From positions 682,001-746,000 of the forward strand of contig NZ_JALKAO010000001.1 in NCBI RefSeq assembly GCF_023015985.1: a stretch of 64,000 nt of DNA. The letters are read 5' to 3'. Positions 8,234-17,871 of the stretch are shown here, piece after piece; the first letter of the stretch is position 1, and each line of letters starts with the position of its first letter. The notes beneath the pieces were generated by a model, which worked only from the letters and a program-made list of their open reading frames with translations, was not told the DNA's origin and did not search any database. This DNA comes from Marivita sp. S6314. GTDB lineage: Bacteria; Pseudomonadota; Alphaproteobacteria; Rhodobacterales; Rhodobacteraceae. The translations under genes and the position numbers were made by a program.

Positions 8234-9316
8234 TCAGCGCACCTTGAGCGTGGCCAGCCCGATCAGCGCCAGGATGAGCGAGATGATCCAGAACCGGATC
8301 ACGATCTGCGGCTCGGCCCAGCCCTTCTTTTCATAATGGTGATGAATCGGGGCCATCAGGAACACCCTTTTGCCCGTGCGCTTGAAATACAGCACCTGGA
8401 TAATCACCGACAGCGCTTCGACCACAAACAACCCACCGACAATCGCCAGAACGATCTCGTGTTTGGTGGCCACCGCAATCGCCCCCAACGCGCCGCCCAA
8501 AGCCAGAGACCCGGTGTCGCCCATGAACACCGCCGCGGGCGGCGCATTATACCACAGGAACCCCAGCCCGCCGCCGAAGATCCCAGCGGTAAAGATCAGG
8601 ATCTCGCCGGTTCCCGGCACGTAATGCACATCCAGGTATTCGGTGAAATCGACCCGACCAACGGCATAGGCAATGACGCCCAGCGTGCCCGCCGCGATCA
8701 TCACCGGCATGATGGCCAACCCATCCAGACCGTCCGTCAGGTTCACCGCATTGGCGGCACCGACGATGACGATCACCGCAAAAGGCACAAAGAGATAGCC
8801 CAAGTTCAACAGCGTGTCCTTGAACACCGGGAAGGCCAGCTTGTTGGTCAGCCCTTCGGGATGATACTGCGCGGCCCAGTACCCGGCGAGGGCTGCAATC
8901 ACAAAACCCAGCAAAAGCCGGACCTTACCGGACACACCTGCGGTGTTTTGCTTGGACACCTTGGCGTAATCATCGGCAAACCCGATCAGCGCAAAGCTCA
9001 TGGTGACAAAAAGCACCATCCAGACAAACGGATTGTCCAATCGCGCCCAAAGCAGGGTCGAGGTCAGCAACGCGCCGACGATCAGCAATCCCCCCATCGT
9101 GGGCGTTCCGGCTTTGGAAAAATGGCCCTCAGGTCCGTCTTCGCGGATCGGCTGGCCCTTGCCCTGTCGCTTGCGCAACACGTTGATCAGCGGACGTCCG
9201 AACAGGAACCCGAACAACAGCGCTGTCAGAAACGCGCCCCCTGCCCGAAAGGTGATATAGCGAAAGAGGTTGAAAAAATCGCCCCCGTCCGACAGAGCGG
9301 TTAACCAATACAACAT
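8234..9316 (-). CDS. mraY: phospho-N-acetylmuramoyl-pentapeptide transferase
   Basis: The 360-residue multispanning membrane protein makes lipid I from UDP-MurNAc-pentapeptide and undecaprenyl phosphate. Visible MraY motifs are FADDYAKV near residue 115, [12 protein letters not shown] near 190, [12 protein letters not shown] near 265 and [12 protein letters not shown] near 325. The start [10 protein letters not shown] at 9316 lies 4 nt after the murF stop; the longer reading begins inside murF. It is the last cell-wall gene of the cluster in this window. Confidence 0.96.
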   Translation of the reverse strand: MLYWLTALSDGGDFFNLFRYITFRAGGAFLTALLFGFLFGRPLINVLRKRQGKGQPIREDGPEGHFSKAGTPTMGGLLIVGALLTSTLLWARLDNPFVWMVLFVTMSFALIGFADDYAKVSKQNTAGVSGKVRLLLGFVIAALAGYWAAQYHPEGLTNKLAFPVFKDTLLNLGYLFVPFAVIVIVGAANAVNLTDGLDGLAIMPVMIAAGTLGVIAYAVGRVDFTEYLDVHYVPGTGEILIFTAGIFGGGLGFLWYNAPPAAVFMGDTGSLALGGALGAIAVATKHEIVLAIVGGLFVVEALSVIIQVLYFKRTGKRVFLMAPIHHHYEKKGWAEPQIVIRFWIISLILALIGLATLKVR

Positions 9317-9320
9317 ATAC

Positions 9321-10766
9321 TCAAGATCCTTCCAGCGCGTCGCGCGGGCCGCCTTCGCCCATATTCCGAATGGCGTCAACCACGCGCGCCAGCCCCATCG
9401 ACAGCGATCCCTTGACCATCACCACATCCCCGGCATCCAGAAGACGGGGCAATTGCGCCGCCATGTCCTGCGCCGTGTCGCACCACAAACCGCGTTGTGC
9501 TTCGGGCAGCGCATCATGCAAATGCCGCATCAGCGGGCCGACACAATGGACAAGGTCCAATTGCTTGGTGGCGTCCAGATCGGCCAACCCGGCATGCAGA
9601 TCGGGTCCGGTTGGACCCAGCTCTTTCATATCACCCAGCACCGCGATGCGGCGTCCGCGACTGACCCGTCCGATGTCGTGTTGCACCGGTGCTGCCGCCA
9701 GAACTGCCAGCGATGCCGCGGTGGATGCCGGGTTGGCGTTATAGGCATCGTCAAACAGGGCCAGCGTCGCGTTCGGGTCCGACCCGTCCAGCGTCACGAT
9801 GACATGCGCCCCGCGCCCTGCCCCCGGATGCCAGCGCCCGATGGCGGCCAATGACAGCGCGCGGTCCAGATCCAGCACCTCGCACACCGCGAGCACCGCC
9901 GCGCCGTTCAGGGCAAAGTGCCGTCCCGGCGCATCGATCTTGTAAAGCAGGCTGGCCGAGGACATCTCGGCTTCGGCCACGCAATGCCCGTCGCCTTCGC
10001 GAATCGACGTCACGCGCATGTCGCACGCGTCGGATTCGCCAAAGGAGATGCTGGTCCGCGCCGTCGCGGCGGCTTTGGCCCCAAGGATCGCGCTGGTCGG
10101 CAGATCGCCGTTCCAGATCGCGGTGCCGCCCGGTTCCAGCCCGTCAAAGATCGACGCTTTTTCATGCGCGATCCCCTCGATATTCTCGAACGCTTCCAGA
10201 TGCGCGGGCGCAACGATTGTCACCACCGCCACATGAGGCCGCGCCAGTTTGCTCAGCGGCGCAATCTCGCCGGGATGGTTCATCCCGATCTCGATCACCG
10301 CGAAATCCGTCTCTGCAGGCATCCGCGCCAGGGTCAGCGGCACACCCCAATGGTTGTTATAGCTGGCCTCGGCGGCATGCACCGCCCCATGCGCGCCCAG
10401 TACGGTGCGCATCATCTCCTTGGTCGAGGTCTTGCCCACCGACCCGGTGATCCCGACCACCTTGGCCCCCGTCCGAGCCCGCGCCGCGCGCCCCAGCGCT
10501 TCCAACCCGGCTTGCACATCCTCCACAATCAGCAAGGGCGCGTCGTCCGGCACCCCCTCCGGCACGCGGCTGACGAGGGCCGCCGCCGCCCCGTTTGCCA
10601 AGGCCTGCGCCACGAAATCATGCCCGTCGCGTGCGGCTTTCAACGCCACAAACAAATCACCCGGCTGCAAGGTCCGGGTGTCAATCGAAACGCCATCGGC
10701 AGTCCAGTCCGTGGTGGATGTCCCACCTGTCGCCGCAACCGCGTCCGCATGTGTCCAAAGCGTCAT
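9321..10766 (-). CDS. murF: UDP-N-acetylmuramoyl-tripeptide--D-alanyl-D-alanine ligase
   Basis: The 481-residue Mur ligase adds D-Ala-D-Ala to the UDP-MurNAc tripeptide. It has the P-loop [16 protein letters not shown] near residue 105, the central-domain segment [14 protein letters not shown], and [11 protein letters not shown] near residue 340, all standard for MurF. The start overlaps the murE stop by 4 nt. Confidence 0.96.
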   Translation of the reverse strand: MTLWTHADAVAATGGTSTTDWTADGVSIDTRTLQPGDLFVALKAARDGHDFVAQALANGAAAALVSRVPEGVPDDAPLLIVEDVQAGLEALGRAARARTGAKVVGITGSVGKTSTKEMMRTVLGAHGAVHAAEASYNNHWGVPLTLARMPAETDFAVIEIGMNHPGEIAPLSKLARPHVAVVTIVAPAHLEAFENIEGIAHEKASIFDGLEPGGTAIWNGDLPTSAILGAKAAATARTSISFGESDACDMRVTSIREGDGHCVAEAEMSSASLLYKIDAPGRHFALNGAAVLAVCEVLDLDRALSLAAIGRWHPGAGRGAHVIVTLDGSDPNATLALFDDAYNANPASTAASLAVLAAAPVQHDIGRVSRGRRIAVLGDMKELGPTGPDLHAGLADLDATKQLDLVHCVGPLMRHLHDALPEAQRGLWCDTAQDMAAQLPRLLDAGDVVMVKGSLSMGLARVVDAIRNMGEGGPRDALEGS

Positions 10767-12247
10767 GCCAGTTTCCCATCCAAGGCCGCGACCGCAACGC
10801 TGGCCTGCTCTGCATCATCAAACGGAAACACCGTGTCGCCGACAATCTGTCCGGTCTCGTGGCCCTTGCCGCAGATCAGCAACGCATCGCCCGGTCCCAC
10901 CGCATCCACGCCGCGCAGGATCGCCTCGGCCCGATCCTCCACTTCGGTGGCCTCGGGCGCGCCTTCCAGCACGGCGGCACGGATCGCGGCCGGGTCCTCG
11001 CTGCGCGGATTGTCATCGGTGACAAACACCACATCCGCATGTTCCGCAGCCGCCGCCCCCATCAACGGGCGCTTGCCGGGATCCCGGTCTCCGCCAGCAC
11101 CCACAATCGCCACAAGCCGTCCCATGACATGCGGGCGCAGCGCCTGACAGGCGGTCGCCACCGCATCCGGGGTATGGGCGTAATCGACGTAAACCGCGCC
11201 GCCATTGGTGCGCGTCGCGGCAAGCTGCATCCGCCCGCGCACCGTTTCCAGTTCCGGTAAAACACTGAACACCCGATCCGGTGTCGCGCCGCAGGCGATC
11301 ACAAGCCCGGCGGCCACCATGACGTTTTCGGCCTGAAACCCGCCCACCAGATTGAGCCGCGTCTGAAAAGTCTCGCCGCCGCATTTGATACGCACGTCCT
11401 GCCCGGTGGCGTCGAAGCGCTGGGCCAGCAGCACCATATCGGCGCCTGTGTCGCGGCCCACGGTCATGACCTCTTGCCCACGCGCACGGGCAATCGCCAG
11501 CATATCCACGCCGCGCGCATCGTCGATATTGATCACAGCGATCCCGTCTTCCGGCAGAACCCGCGCGAAAAGTCCCGCCTTGGCATCGAAATAGGCCTCA
11601 AAACTGTCGTGGTAATCCAGGTGATCCTGCGTGAAATTCGTAAACCCGGCGGCACGCAGATTGACGCCGTCGAGTCGCCGCTGCGCCAGCCCGTGCGACG
11701 AAGCCTCCATCGCCGCGTGCTGGATACCCGCCTCTGCCGCGCCCGCAAGTGCCCGGTGCAGGGTGATCGGTTCCGGCGTGGTATGCGCCAAAGGCGCTTC
11801 CCAATCGCCTTCGACACCGGTTGTGCCCAGATTGACCGCAGGTTCGCCCAAAAGCTGCCAGATGCGGCGCACGAAGCTGGCGACGCTGGTTTTGCCATTG
11901 GTGCCGGTCACCGCGACCATCGTGTCAGGCTGCTGTTCGAACCAAAGTGCCGCCGTAAAGGCCAGCGTCTGGCGCGGGTCCGCCGCGATGACCACGGCCG
12001 CCGTGGACGCATCAAGCACATCCTGCGCGATCTGCACGCCCTCTGTGTCGGTCAGAACGGCTGCCGCCCCCATGCGCAGCGCGTATTGAATGAACTCGGC
12101 CCCGTGCATGTTGGTGCCCGGCAGGGCCGCAAACAGGTAGCCCTCTTTGACATCGCGGCTGTCGACCGCCAATCCGGTCACAAACGCATCCGCACCGCCC
12201 CGTGCGGTCAATCCCAGATCGGCCAGGCTTTTGGCGTCTGCCCCCAT
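10763..12247 (-). CDS. murE: UDP-N-acetylmuramoyl-L-alanyl-D-glutamate--2,6-diaminopimelate ligase
   Basis: The 494-residue Mur ligase has P-loop VAVTGTNGKTSVASF near residue 110, TTPEPITLHRAL and MEASSHGLAQ segments, and VTDDNPRSEDP near residue 405. The DNPR motif is the signature for meso-diaminopimelate as the added amino acid rather than lysine. It lies 43 nt downstream of ftsI and overlaps murF by 4 nt. Confidence 0.96.
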   Translation of the reverse strand: MGADAKSLADLGLTARGGADAFVTGLAVDSRDVKEGYLFAALPGTNMHGAEFIQYALRMGAAAVLTDTEGVQIAQDVLDASTAAVVIAADPRQTLAFTAALWFEQQPDTMVAVTGTNGKTSVASFVRRIWQLLGEPAVNLGTTGVEGDWEAPLAHTTPEPITLHRALAGAAEAGIQHAAMEASSHGLAQRRLDGVNLRAAGFTNFTQDHLDYHDSFEAYFDAKAGLFARVLPEDGIAVINIDDARGVDMLAIARARGQEVMTVGRDTGADMVLLAQRFDATGQDVRIKCGGETFQTRLNLVGGFQAENVMVAAGLVIACGATPDRVFSVLPELETVRGRMQLAATRTNGGAVYVDYAHTPDAVATACQALRPHVMGRLVAIVGAGGDRDPGKRPLMGAAAAEHADVVFVTDDNPRSEDPAAIRAAVLEGAPEATEVEDRAEAILRGVDAVGPGDALLICGKGHETGQIVGDTVFPFDDAEQASVAVAALDGKLA

Positions 12248-12290
12248 GACGCACCCCTTGTTTCGCGGCTCTTGTGACGGATCGGGTCCG

Positions 12291-14078
12291 TCAGTTCGAG
12301 GTGTTGACGATGCCTGTCAGATGCCTTGTTTCGACCTCCGGACGCAAGCCCAGAAGCGGCGCGACGCGGCGGATCATTTCGGCCGCCACTGGAACAGCGG
12401 TCCACCCGGCCGTCCGACGCGGTTTCTTGCCACTGGTTTCAACCGGTTCGTCCAGCGTCACGATCAGCACGTATTTCGGGTCGTTGGTGGGAAAGACCGA
12501 CGCAAAGGTGTTGATGACCTTGTCTTTGTAGTACCCGCCCCCGCGCGCCCTGGGTTTGTCGGCTGTGCCGGTCTTGCCGCCGACATAGTAACCCGGCACC
12601 TCGCCAAAACTTGCGGTGCCCTTGGTCACAACTTTGCGCAGCATTTCAACGGATTGCGCGGCGGTGCGTTCGCTCATGACGCGCGGGCCAAGGCGGGGCC
12701 CGTCCTGTTTCAACAGCGTCGGCTGCACGTAATGCCCGCCATTGGCCAGCGCGGCATACCCGGCGGCCAGATGCAGCGGGCTCGTGCTGATCCCATGCCC
12801 GTAGGAAATCGTCACGGTGGAAATATCCGCCCAGCGCGGCGGCAAAAGCGGCTGTCCGCCCGGCGCTTCGACGATCTCAAGCGGGACCGGTTCAAAAAAG
12901 CCAAGGCTCTTGAGAAATTCCTGCTGCCGCGTCTTGCCGATCTGCAACGCCAGCTTGCCGGTGCCCCGGTTCGAACTTTTGACAATGATGTCCGACACCG
13001 ACAGCGATCCGTAATTCTTGTTCCCAAACTCGCCGATGGAATGACCGTTCACGCGCATGGGCGGCGCTGTGTTGATGATCGTGTTCGGATTGACCAACCC
13101 AAGCTCAAGCGCCTGCGCAGACGCAAACACCTTGAAGGTCGAGCCCAGCTCATACACGCCCTGCACCGCGCGGTTGAACAACGGGCTGTCTGATGGTTCT
13201 CCTTCTGTCAACGGACGCGGGCGGTCGTTGGGGTCGAAATCCGGCAGCGACGCAATCGAGATCACCTCGCCGGTGTGCACATCCATCAACACGCTTGCCG
13301 CGCCCTTGGCGTTCAGCAGCTTCATCCCCCCCAGCAGCACACGCTCTGCCGCCGCCTGAATGGTCAGGTCAATGGACAGCTCCAACGGCGCGCCTTCACG
13401 GGCCGGGTCGCGCAGTTCCTTGTCAAAGTACTTTTCGATCCCCGCCGTGCCGATCACTTCGGCAGAATGCACACCCTCGCGGCCAAAGCTGGCCCCGCCC
13501 AGGATATGCGATGCAAGCGCACCATTGGGATAAAGACGCATCTCGCGCGGCCCGAAAAGCAGGCCGGGTTCGCCGATATCGTGCACCTGTTGCTTTTGCT
13601 CGGGACTGAGTTTCTTGCGCACCCACATGAACTTACGCTTGCCAGTGAAATCTTTGCGCAAACGCTCTTCGTTCAGTTCCGGGAAGATCTTGACCAGTTC
13701 CGCCGCCGCCCGAATGGGGTCGATCATCTGCTGCGGATGCGCATAAAGCGAAAACGTCTCCATGTTGGTCGCCATGATGCGACCTTGGCGATCCACGATA
13801 TCCGCGCGGCTGGCGATGATCGACGCGCCTGTGGATTGCGCGCGTGGCTCTGCCGGTTCAGAGGCGGCCAGCGTGCCCATCCGCGCACCGACGACGCCAA
13901 AGGCGCAAAAGAACATGACCGCCATGACCAGCAGCCGCCCTTCGGCCCGCGACCGCGCCTTGTCGCGCATCTGTTCATGCCGGATGCGCAGGTTTTCCTT
14001 TTCAATCGCGTCGGGGTTTTCCCCCTTCTGACGCGCCTCAAGAATCCGGGCAAGCGGGCGCAGCGGCGTGCGGATCAT
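12291..14078 (-). CDS. ftsI: penicillin-binding protein 3 / FtsI, septal transpeptidase
   Basis: The 595-residue class B penicillin-binding protein has a cytoplasmic N-terminus, one membrane segment (LLVMAVMFFCAFGVVGAR near residues 49-66), a pedestal domain and a C-terminal transpeptidase. The active-site motifs are STFK in YELGSTFKVFASA, SSN in KSSNRGTG, and KTGT in GGKTGTADK. It cross-links septal peptidoglycan. Its start overlaps ftsL by 4 nt. Confidence 0.96.
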   Translation of the reverse strand: MIRTPLRPLARILEARQKGENPDAIEKENLRIRHEQMRDKARSRAEGRLLVMAVMFFCAFGVVGARMGTLAASEPAEPRAQSTGASIIASRADIVDRQGRIMATNMETFSLYAHPQQMIDPIRAAAELVKIFPELNEERLRKDFTGKRKFMWVRKKLSPEQKQQVHDIGEPGLLFGPREMRLYPNGALASHILGGASFGREGVHSAEVIGTAGIEKYFDKELRDPAREGAPLELSIDLTIQAAAERVLLGGMKLLNAKGAASVLMDVHTGEVISIASLPDFDPNDRPRPLTEGEPSDSPLFNRAVQGVYELGSTFKVFASAQALELGLVNPNTIINTAPPMRVNGHSIGEFGNKNYGSLSVSDIIVKSSNRGTGKLALQIGKTRQQEFLKSLGFFEPVPLEIVEAPGGQPLLPPRWADISTVTISYGHGISTSPLHLAAGYAALANGGHYVQPTLLKQDGPRLGPRVMSERTAAQSVEMLRKVVTKGTASFGEVPGYYVGGKTGTADKPRARGGGYYKDKVINTFASVFPTNDPKYVLIVTLDEPVETSGKKPRRTAGWTAVPVAAEMIRRVAPLLGLRPEVETRHLTGIVNTSN

Positions 14079-14422
14079 GGGTTCGCTCCTGCGCTGGAAA
14101 TCTCAACCGGCTCGGTGATCGGCAATTCCGGAGGTGTCGGGTAAGCGATCTGGTCCACCCGGCCAAACTGATCGGGCTGCAGCGGCATCAGACCCAACCG
14201 TTCGAAATTGATCTCGGCCAGATCGCGCAGCCGGTCGGGACGGTTCAGATAGGCCCATTCGGCCCGGAGCACCGCCAATCGTGCGCGGGCATCGCGGATG
14301 TCGGCCCGGATGGCCTGTGCCTCACCCAGCGCCGCCTGTGTCTTGTAATTCTCGTGATAGGCCCAAAACGCCGCGGCGATCACGGCCAGGAAGGTCACAA
14401 CATACATCAGCGAACGCATCAA
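14075..14422 (-). CDS. ftsL: cell division protein FtsL
   Basis: The 115-residue bitopic protein has one N-terminal membrane segment ([20 protein letters not shown]), then a coiled-coil-prone stretch ([21 protein letters not shown]) and the [14 protein letters not shown] segment typical of alphaproteobacterial FtsL. It acts with FtsB and FtsQ in the divisome. Position between rsmH and ftsI and 4-nt overlaps on both sides support the call. Confidence 0.92.
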   Translation of the reverse strand: MMRSLMYVVTFLAVIAAAFWAYHENYKTQAALGEAQAIRADIRDARARLAVLRAEWAYLNRPDRLRDLAEINFERLGLMPLQPDQFGRVDQIAYPTPPELPITEPVEISSAGANP

Positions 14423-15411
14423 CGATCCTCCTTCAGTTGGGGCAAAGCGATCTGGCCCGCATCAATCTCACCGGCAGGCGCATCGGTGCGGCGCGCCACG
14501 CGCAATTTGGCCGACCGCGCCCGCGGATTGACCGCGACTTCATCGGGGTCCGGGCCAATCGCTTTGCGGCTGACAATGTCAAACGCAGGTGTTTCTGCTT
14601 CGATTTCAGGCGCATAGCGGTTCGCACGCCCGGTTTGGCCCGCCCGCGTCTGGATGAAACGCTTGACCATCCGGTCCTCGACCGAATGAAAGCTGACCAC
14701 CGCCAGCAGACCACCGGGTTTCAATGCCCGCTCCGCCGCCATCAGCCCTTGCATCAGCGCGCCGTATTCGTCGTTCACGGCAATCCGCAACGCCTGAAAG
14801 CTGCGCGTCGCGGGGTGGGACTGGTTCGGCTTGGGGCGCGGCAGGCAGGTTTCGATGATGCCCGCCAGCTCCAGCGTCCGCGTGATCGGGCTAACCTTGC
14901 GCGCCGCGACAATGGCCTTGGCGATGCGGCGCGAAGCGCGCTCTTCACCGTATGTATACAGAATATCGGCAATATCGAACTCGTCAGCCTCGTTCACGAT
15001 ATCCGCCGCCGACGGCCCGTCCTGCCCCATGCGCATGTCCAGGGGACCATCGCGCATAAAGGAAAAGCCCCGTTCGGCCAGATCCAGCTGCATCGACGAC
15101 ACGCCAAGATCCAGAACCACCCCGTCAACACCCGAGGCGATCTCGTCCATCTCGGCAAAATTGGCCTGATGCAGCTCGATGCGCCCGTCATAATCGGGCA
15201 GCCATTTCGCCGCCATCTCATGCGCCAGCGGGTCCCGGTCAATGCCAATGACTTTGTCCGCGCCGGCCTCAATCAGCCCGCGCGCATAACCCCCTGCGCC
15301 GAACGTGCCGTCGATCCAGACACCCGATACGGGCGCAACGGCTCTGAGCAAGGGCGCGAGCAGGACAGGAATGTGCGGGTCATGTGAGGGCGAGGCAGCG
15401 GCAGCAGACAT
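14419..15411 (-). CDS. rsmH: 16S rRNA (cytosine(1402)-N4)-methyltransferase
   Basis: The 330-residue protein (formerly MraW) binds SAM through [31 protein letters not shown]-type Rossmann motifs near residues 30-60; [13 protein letters not shown] near 100 and [20 protein letters not shown] near 235 are family signatures. It methylates C1402 of 16S rRNA. The start is 3 nt past the mraZ stop. Confidence 0.96.
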   Translation of the reverse strand: MSAAAASPSHDPHIPVLLAPLLRAVAPVSGVWIDGTFGAGGYARGLIEAGADKVIGIDRDPLAHEMAAKWLPDYDGRIELHQANFAEMDEIASGVDGVVLDLGVSSMQLDLAERGFSFMRDGPLDMRMGQDGPSAADIVNEADEFDIADILYTYGEERASRRIAKAIVAARKVSPITRTLELAGIIETCLPRPKPNQSHPATRSFQALRIAVNDEYGALMQGLMAAERALKPGGLLAVVSFHSVEDRMVKRFIQTRAGQTGRANRYAPEIEAETPAFDIVSRKAIGPDPDEVAVNPRARSAKLRVARRTDAPAGEIDAGQIALPQLKEDR

Positions 15412-15414
15412 CGT

Positions 15415-15924
15415 TTAGCCCCCTGACGGCCCATCAAGGAAGATGAGCGGATCAACATCGTCTGGCAAGTCGTCCAGCCACTCATCCGTGGCGGCCTGCT
15501 CTTCGGCCTCAAAGGTCTCGGGTTCCCAGATCTGGAAGGTGTCCCCGGCCCCGATAAAGAACGCCTCGGCCGACAGGCCGATTTTCTGACGCAGCTTGGC
15601 GGGCAACACGAGCCGCCCCGTGTCGTCCACGCTGGTCGCGTGTGACTGACCATTGAACAGGCGTTGCAGCATCTTGCGCTCAACCGATCCCCGTGGGAGC
15701 GCCTCGATCTTTTCGTCCACCTCTTCGATGGCCTGCATTGTATAACATTCAAGATATTTGCGGCGCTTGTCGCCGTAGACAATGACCAGTTCGGGGTTCA
15801 GCCCCTCGGTGTAGTTCGGATCCCCCGCTTCCAGCACACGGCGAAACGAGGCCGGGATGGACACCCGACCTTTGCCATCAACCTTGTGATGGCTTTCACC
15901 TCTGAACCTTAGCTTGCGGGTCAC
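15415..15924 (-). CDS. mraZ: transcriptional regulator MraZ
   Basis: The protein has two AbrB-like half domains, seen as HKVDGKGRVSIPASFRR near residue 12 and DTGRLVLPAKLRQKIGL near residue 97. MraZ represses the division and cell-wall operon it heads by binding TGGG repeats. The start is uncertain. I chose the GTG at 15924 (MTRKLRFRGESHH, about 169 residues) because the longer reading to 15987 begins with a non-conserved stretch; AGAGGA lies about 12 nt upstream. Confidence 0.9.
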   Translation of the reverse strand: MTRKLRFRGESHHKVDGKGRVSIPASFRRVLEAGDPNYTEGLNPELVIVYGDKRRKYLECYTMQAIEEVDEKIEALPRGSVERKMLQRLFNGQSHATSVDDTGRLVLPAKLRQKIGLSAEAFFIGAGDTFQIWEPETFEAEEQAATDEWLDDLPDDVDPLIFLDGPSGG

Positions 15925-16190
15925 TGCCCTACGGGTCCTCTCGTTATCGGATCCGGAAACGGAAACGGCGGGTTGATCTGCTGCCACTGATCAACCCGCC
16001 GTCCGAGTCCCGTCTCCGGGAAGTCCAGCTGCGCGCGCCACCTGGGGGGATGTCTGCTCGCCCGCGCGCCGGATCTCTGTGTTTGATGAAAGCGGGTGCC
16101 TGTATGAAACCTGCTATTTTTTTATTGTTTGGATACCGCGTTGAGGTCTTGGTGCCTCGCTTGCTGTTCCTGCTCTCATCTCGTGCATTA

Positions 16191-16233
16191 GGGATGCCAT
16201 GGGAAAGCATGGGTCGCAACAGTTTTTTATGGG
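16191..16233 (+). repeat. 10-bp-phased GGG repeats, plus orientation
   Basis: GGG occurs at 16191, 16201, 16211 and 16231, preceded by AT in three of the four cases (ATGGGA or ATGGGT). One step of the ladder, 16221, is missing. The spacing is one helical turn, as in MraZ boxes (TGGG repeats), but the orientation is opposite to mraZ transcription. Confidence 0.5.
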
Positions 16234-16456
16234 AAAAAGTCACTAAACCTTGTTTCAGAGAAGGCCTTAACACAGCATCTTGTGGGTAAAATGGCGCTTT
16301 TTACGGCAGATGATCCACCCCGCTTGCAAATAGCCACAATATCTTGTGCTCCGCGATCAACCTCAGAACGGCCCATAATTTCCCGAAAGCACAAGAAACA
16401 AAAGCAGAACATTGTTATGCAGCATCATCCAGACACGCAAAAAACGCTCCGAGTCA

Positions 16457-16574
16457 CCCCGAAACACCCCCGAATCTCCACTTGATTCGACTCGATGCCC
16501 CAGCCTTCCCGAAGTCTGTCCCATCATTTCCCATGACCGCGTGATCCCGCCGGTCGCGTCCCATGATGTCCCAT
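16457..16574 (-). repeat. 10-bp-phased TGGG repeats in the dcw leader, candidate MraZ boxes
   Basis: On the minus strand ATGGGA is found at 16570-16574, 16560-16564, 16530-16534 and 16520-16524 (as CCCAT on the plus strand), all in one 10-bp register. Further G-runs at 16467-16470 and 16457-16460 are again 10 bp apart. E. coli MraZ binds TGGG repeats with about this period upstream of its own operon. The array reads in the same direction as mraZ but is about 600 nt from its start. Confidence 0.5.
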
Positions 16575-16622
16575 CGCGGTCCTTGCATTGTGACCGATGC
16601 GCTTGTACGCCAATTTTGTCAT

Positions 16623-16769
16623 GGTCCGGGCAACACCCGGTGAAAAGGGAACGTGGTGCAAACCCACGACTGCCCCCGCAACTGTAAGCGGCGAACGTGT
16701 TCGGCATATGCCACTGGGAAACCGGGAAGGCCCGAGCCACGTGAAGACCCGCAAGTCAGGAGACCTGCC
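16623..16769 (+). promoter_or_regulatory. cobalamin (AdoCbl) riboswitch
   Basis: The element runs from the P1 region GGTCCGGGCAACACCCGG through AAAAGGGAA, GGTGCAAACCCACGACTGCC, CCCGCAACTGTAAGCGG and GCCACTGGGAA to the B12 box GCAAGTCAGGAGACCTGCC. All core pieces of the B12 riboswitch are present in order. It lies about 120 nt upstream of btuC on the same strand. A GC-rich stem at 16789-16805 follows, with no T-run, so control may act on translation or through Rho. High cobalamin should turn off the uptake operon. Confidence 0.95.
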
Positions 16770-16890
16770 GTGACAGATCACCCTACATCCGCGCGGGGCG
16801 CGCGGGGTGTAACGGTTCTCCGGCGTGGTGGCGTTCACCGTCCCTGGCATGGCCCGGGACAGACAGGCACACACGCGGGAGACAGGAGCG

Positions 16891-17871
16891 ATGCGGCTCT
16901 TTGGTGCTCTGATGGTTTTGACGGGGGGGATGTTCCTGACATCGCTCTTTGTCGGCTATGCCGCGATCCCGCTTGGGGACGGCATGGCCGCGCTGTTCGG
17001 CGCGGGCGATCCCCTGTTTGTCACAGTGATGCAGGACATCCGCCTGCCCCGCACCCTGCTGGCGGCGATGGTTGGCGCGTCATTGGGTCTGGCCGGGGCG
17101 GCGATGCAGGGCTTTCTGCGCAACCCGCTGGCCGAACCGGGGCTGATCGGCGTGTCCGGGTCGGCGGCGCTTGGTGCGGTCATTGCGCTGCAAACCGGGT
17201 TTGCCGCGACCTTTCTGCTGGCGCTTCCCCTCACCGCCCTTGTATTTGCCGGGGCGGCCGTGGGCCTGATCCTGCTTTTGGCCGGGCCGCGCGGGTCGTC
17301 GCTGACGCTGATCCTTGCGGGGATCGCGGTGTCGGCCTTTGCCGCAGCACTCACCTCGCTGACGCTCAACCTGTCGCCCAACCCCTATGCCGCGTCCGAA
17401 ATCGTATTCTGGATGATGGGCAGCGTCGCGGACCGGGCAATGACCCATGTCTGGCTGGCGCTTCCGATCATGGCGCTGGGGTGGCTGGCGCTGGCCACAT
17501 TGGGCCGGGGCCTTGATGCGCTGACGCTGGGCGAAGACGCGGCCGAGGCGATGGGCATCTCGCTCAGCACCCTGCGTCTGCAACTACTGTTCGGCACCGC
17601 TGCCGCTGTGGGGGCCGCCACGGCGGTTGCCGGTGCGGTTGGCTTTGTGGGGCTTGTTGTGCCCCACATCCTGCGCCGCTTTGCCCATGGTCAGCCCTCG
17701 ACCCTGCTCTGGGCCTCTGCCCTTGGCGGGGCGGCGATGGTTCTTGCCGCCGACCTTGCCACACGCCTGATCCTGCCGGACCGCGATCTGAAACTTGGCG
17801 TTGTCATGGCCCTGATCGGGGCACCCTTGTTCCTCCACCTGATTTACAAAACCCGGAGGGAAATCGCGTGA
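16891..17871 (+). CDS. btuC: vitamin B12 ABC transporter permease (FecCD family)
   Basis: The 326-residue protein has the multi-helix FecCD permease pattern: QDIRLPRTLLAAMVGASLGLAG near residue 50, EPGLIGVSGSAALG, GSSLTLILAGIAVSA and FVGLVVPHILRR. This family imports B12, siderophores or haem. The upstream cobalamin riboswitch makes B12 the likely substrate. The ATG at 16891 follows ACAGGAGCG; the longer frame has no such site. The next gene overlaps by 4 nt. No btuF-type binding protein gene is adjacent. Confidence 0.87.
   Translation: MRLFGALMVLTGGMFLTSLFVGYAAIPLGDGMAALFGAGDPLFVTVMQDIRLPRTLLAAMVGASLGLAGAAMQGFLRNPLAEPGLIGVSGSAALGAVIALQTGFAATFLLALPLTALVFAGAAVGLILLLAGPRGSSLTLILAGIAVSAFAAALTSLTLNLSPNPYAASEIVFWMMGSVADRAMTHVWLALPIMALGWLALATLGRGLDALTLGEDAAEAMGISLSTLRLQLLFGTAAAVGAATAVAGAVGFVGLVVPHILRRFAHGQPSTLLWASALGGAAMVLAADLATRLILPDRDLKLGVVMALIGAPLFLHLIYKTRREIA

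Larger units (their letters stand above)
15988..16622. other. long non-coding region upstream of the mraZ operon
   Basis: This stretch of about 635 nt between the mraZ reading frame and the cobalamin riboswitch has no convincing gene. Part is AT-rich (around 16110-16460), unlike the surrounding coding DNA. It presumably carries the dcw promoter on the minus strand. Its notable content is two sets of G-triplets spaced in exact 10-bp steps, listed as separate features. Confidence 0.6.
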
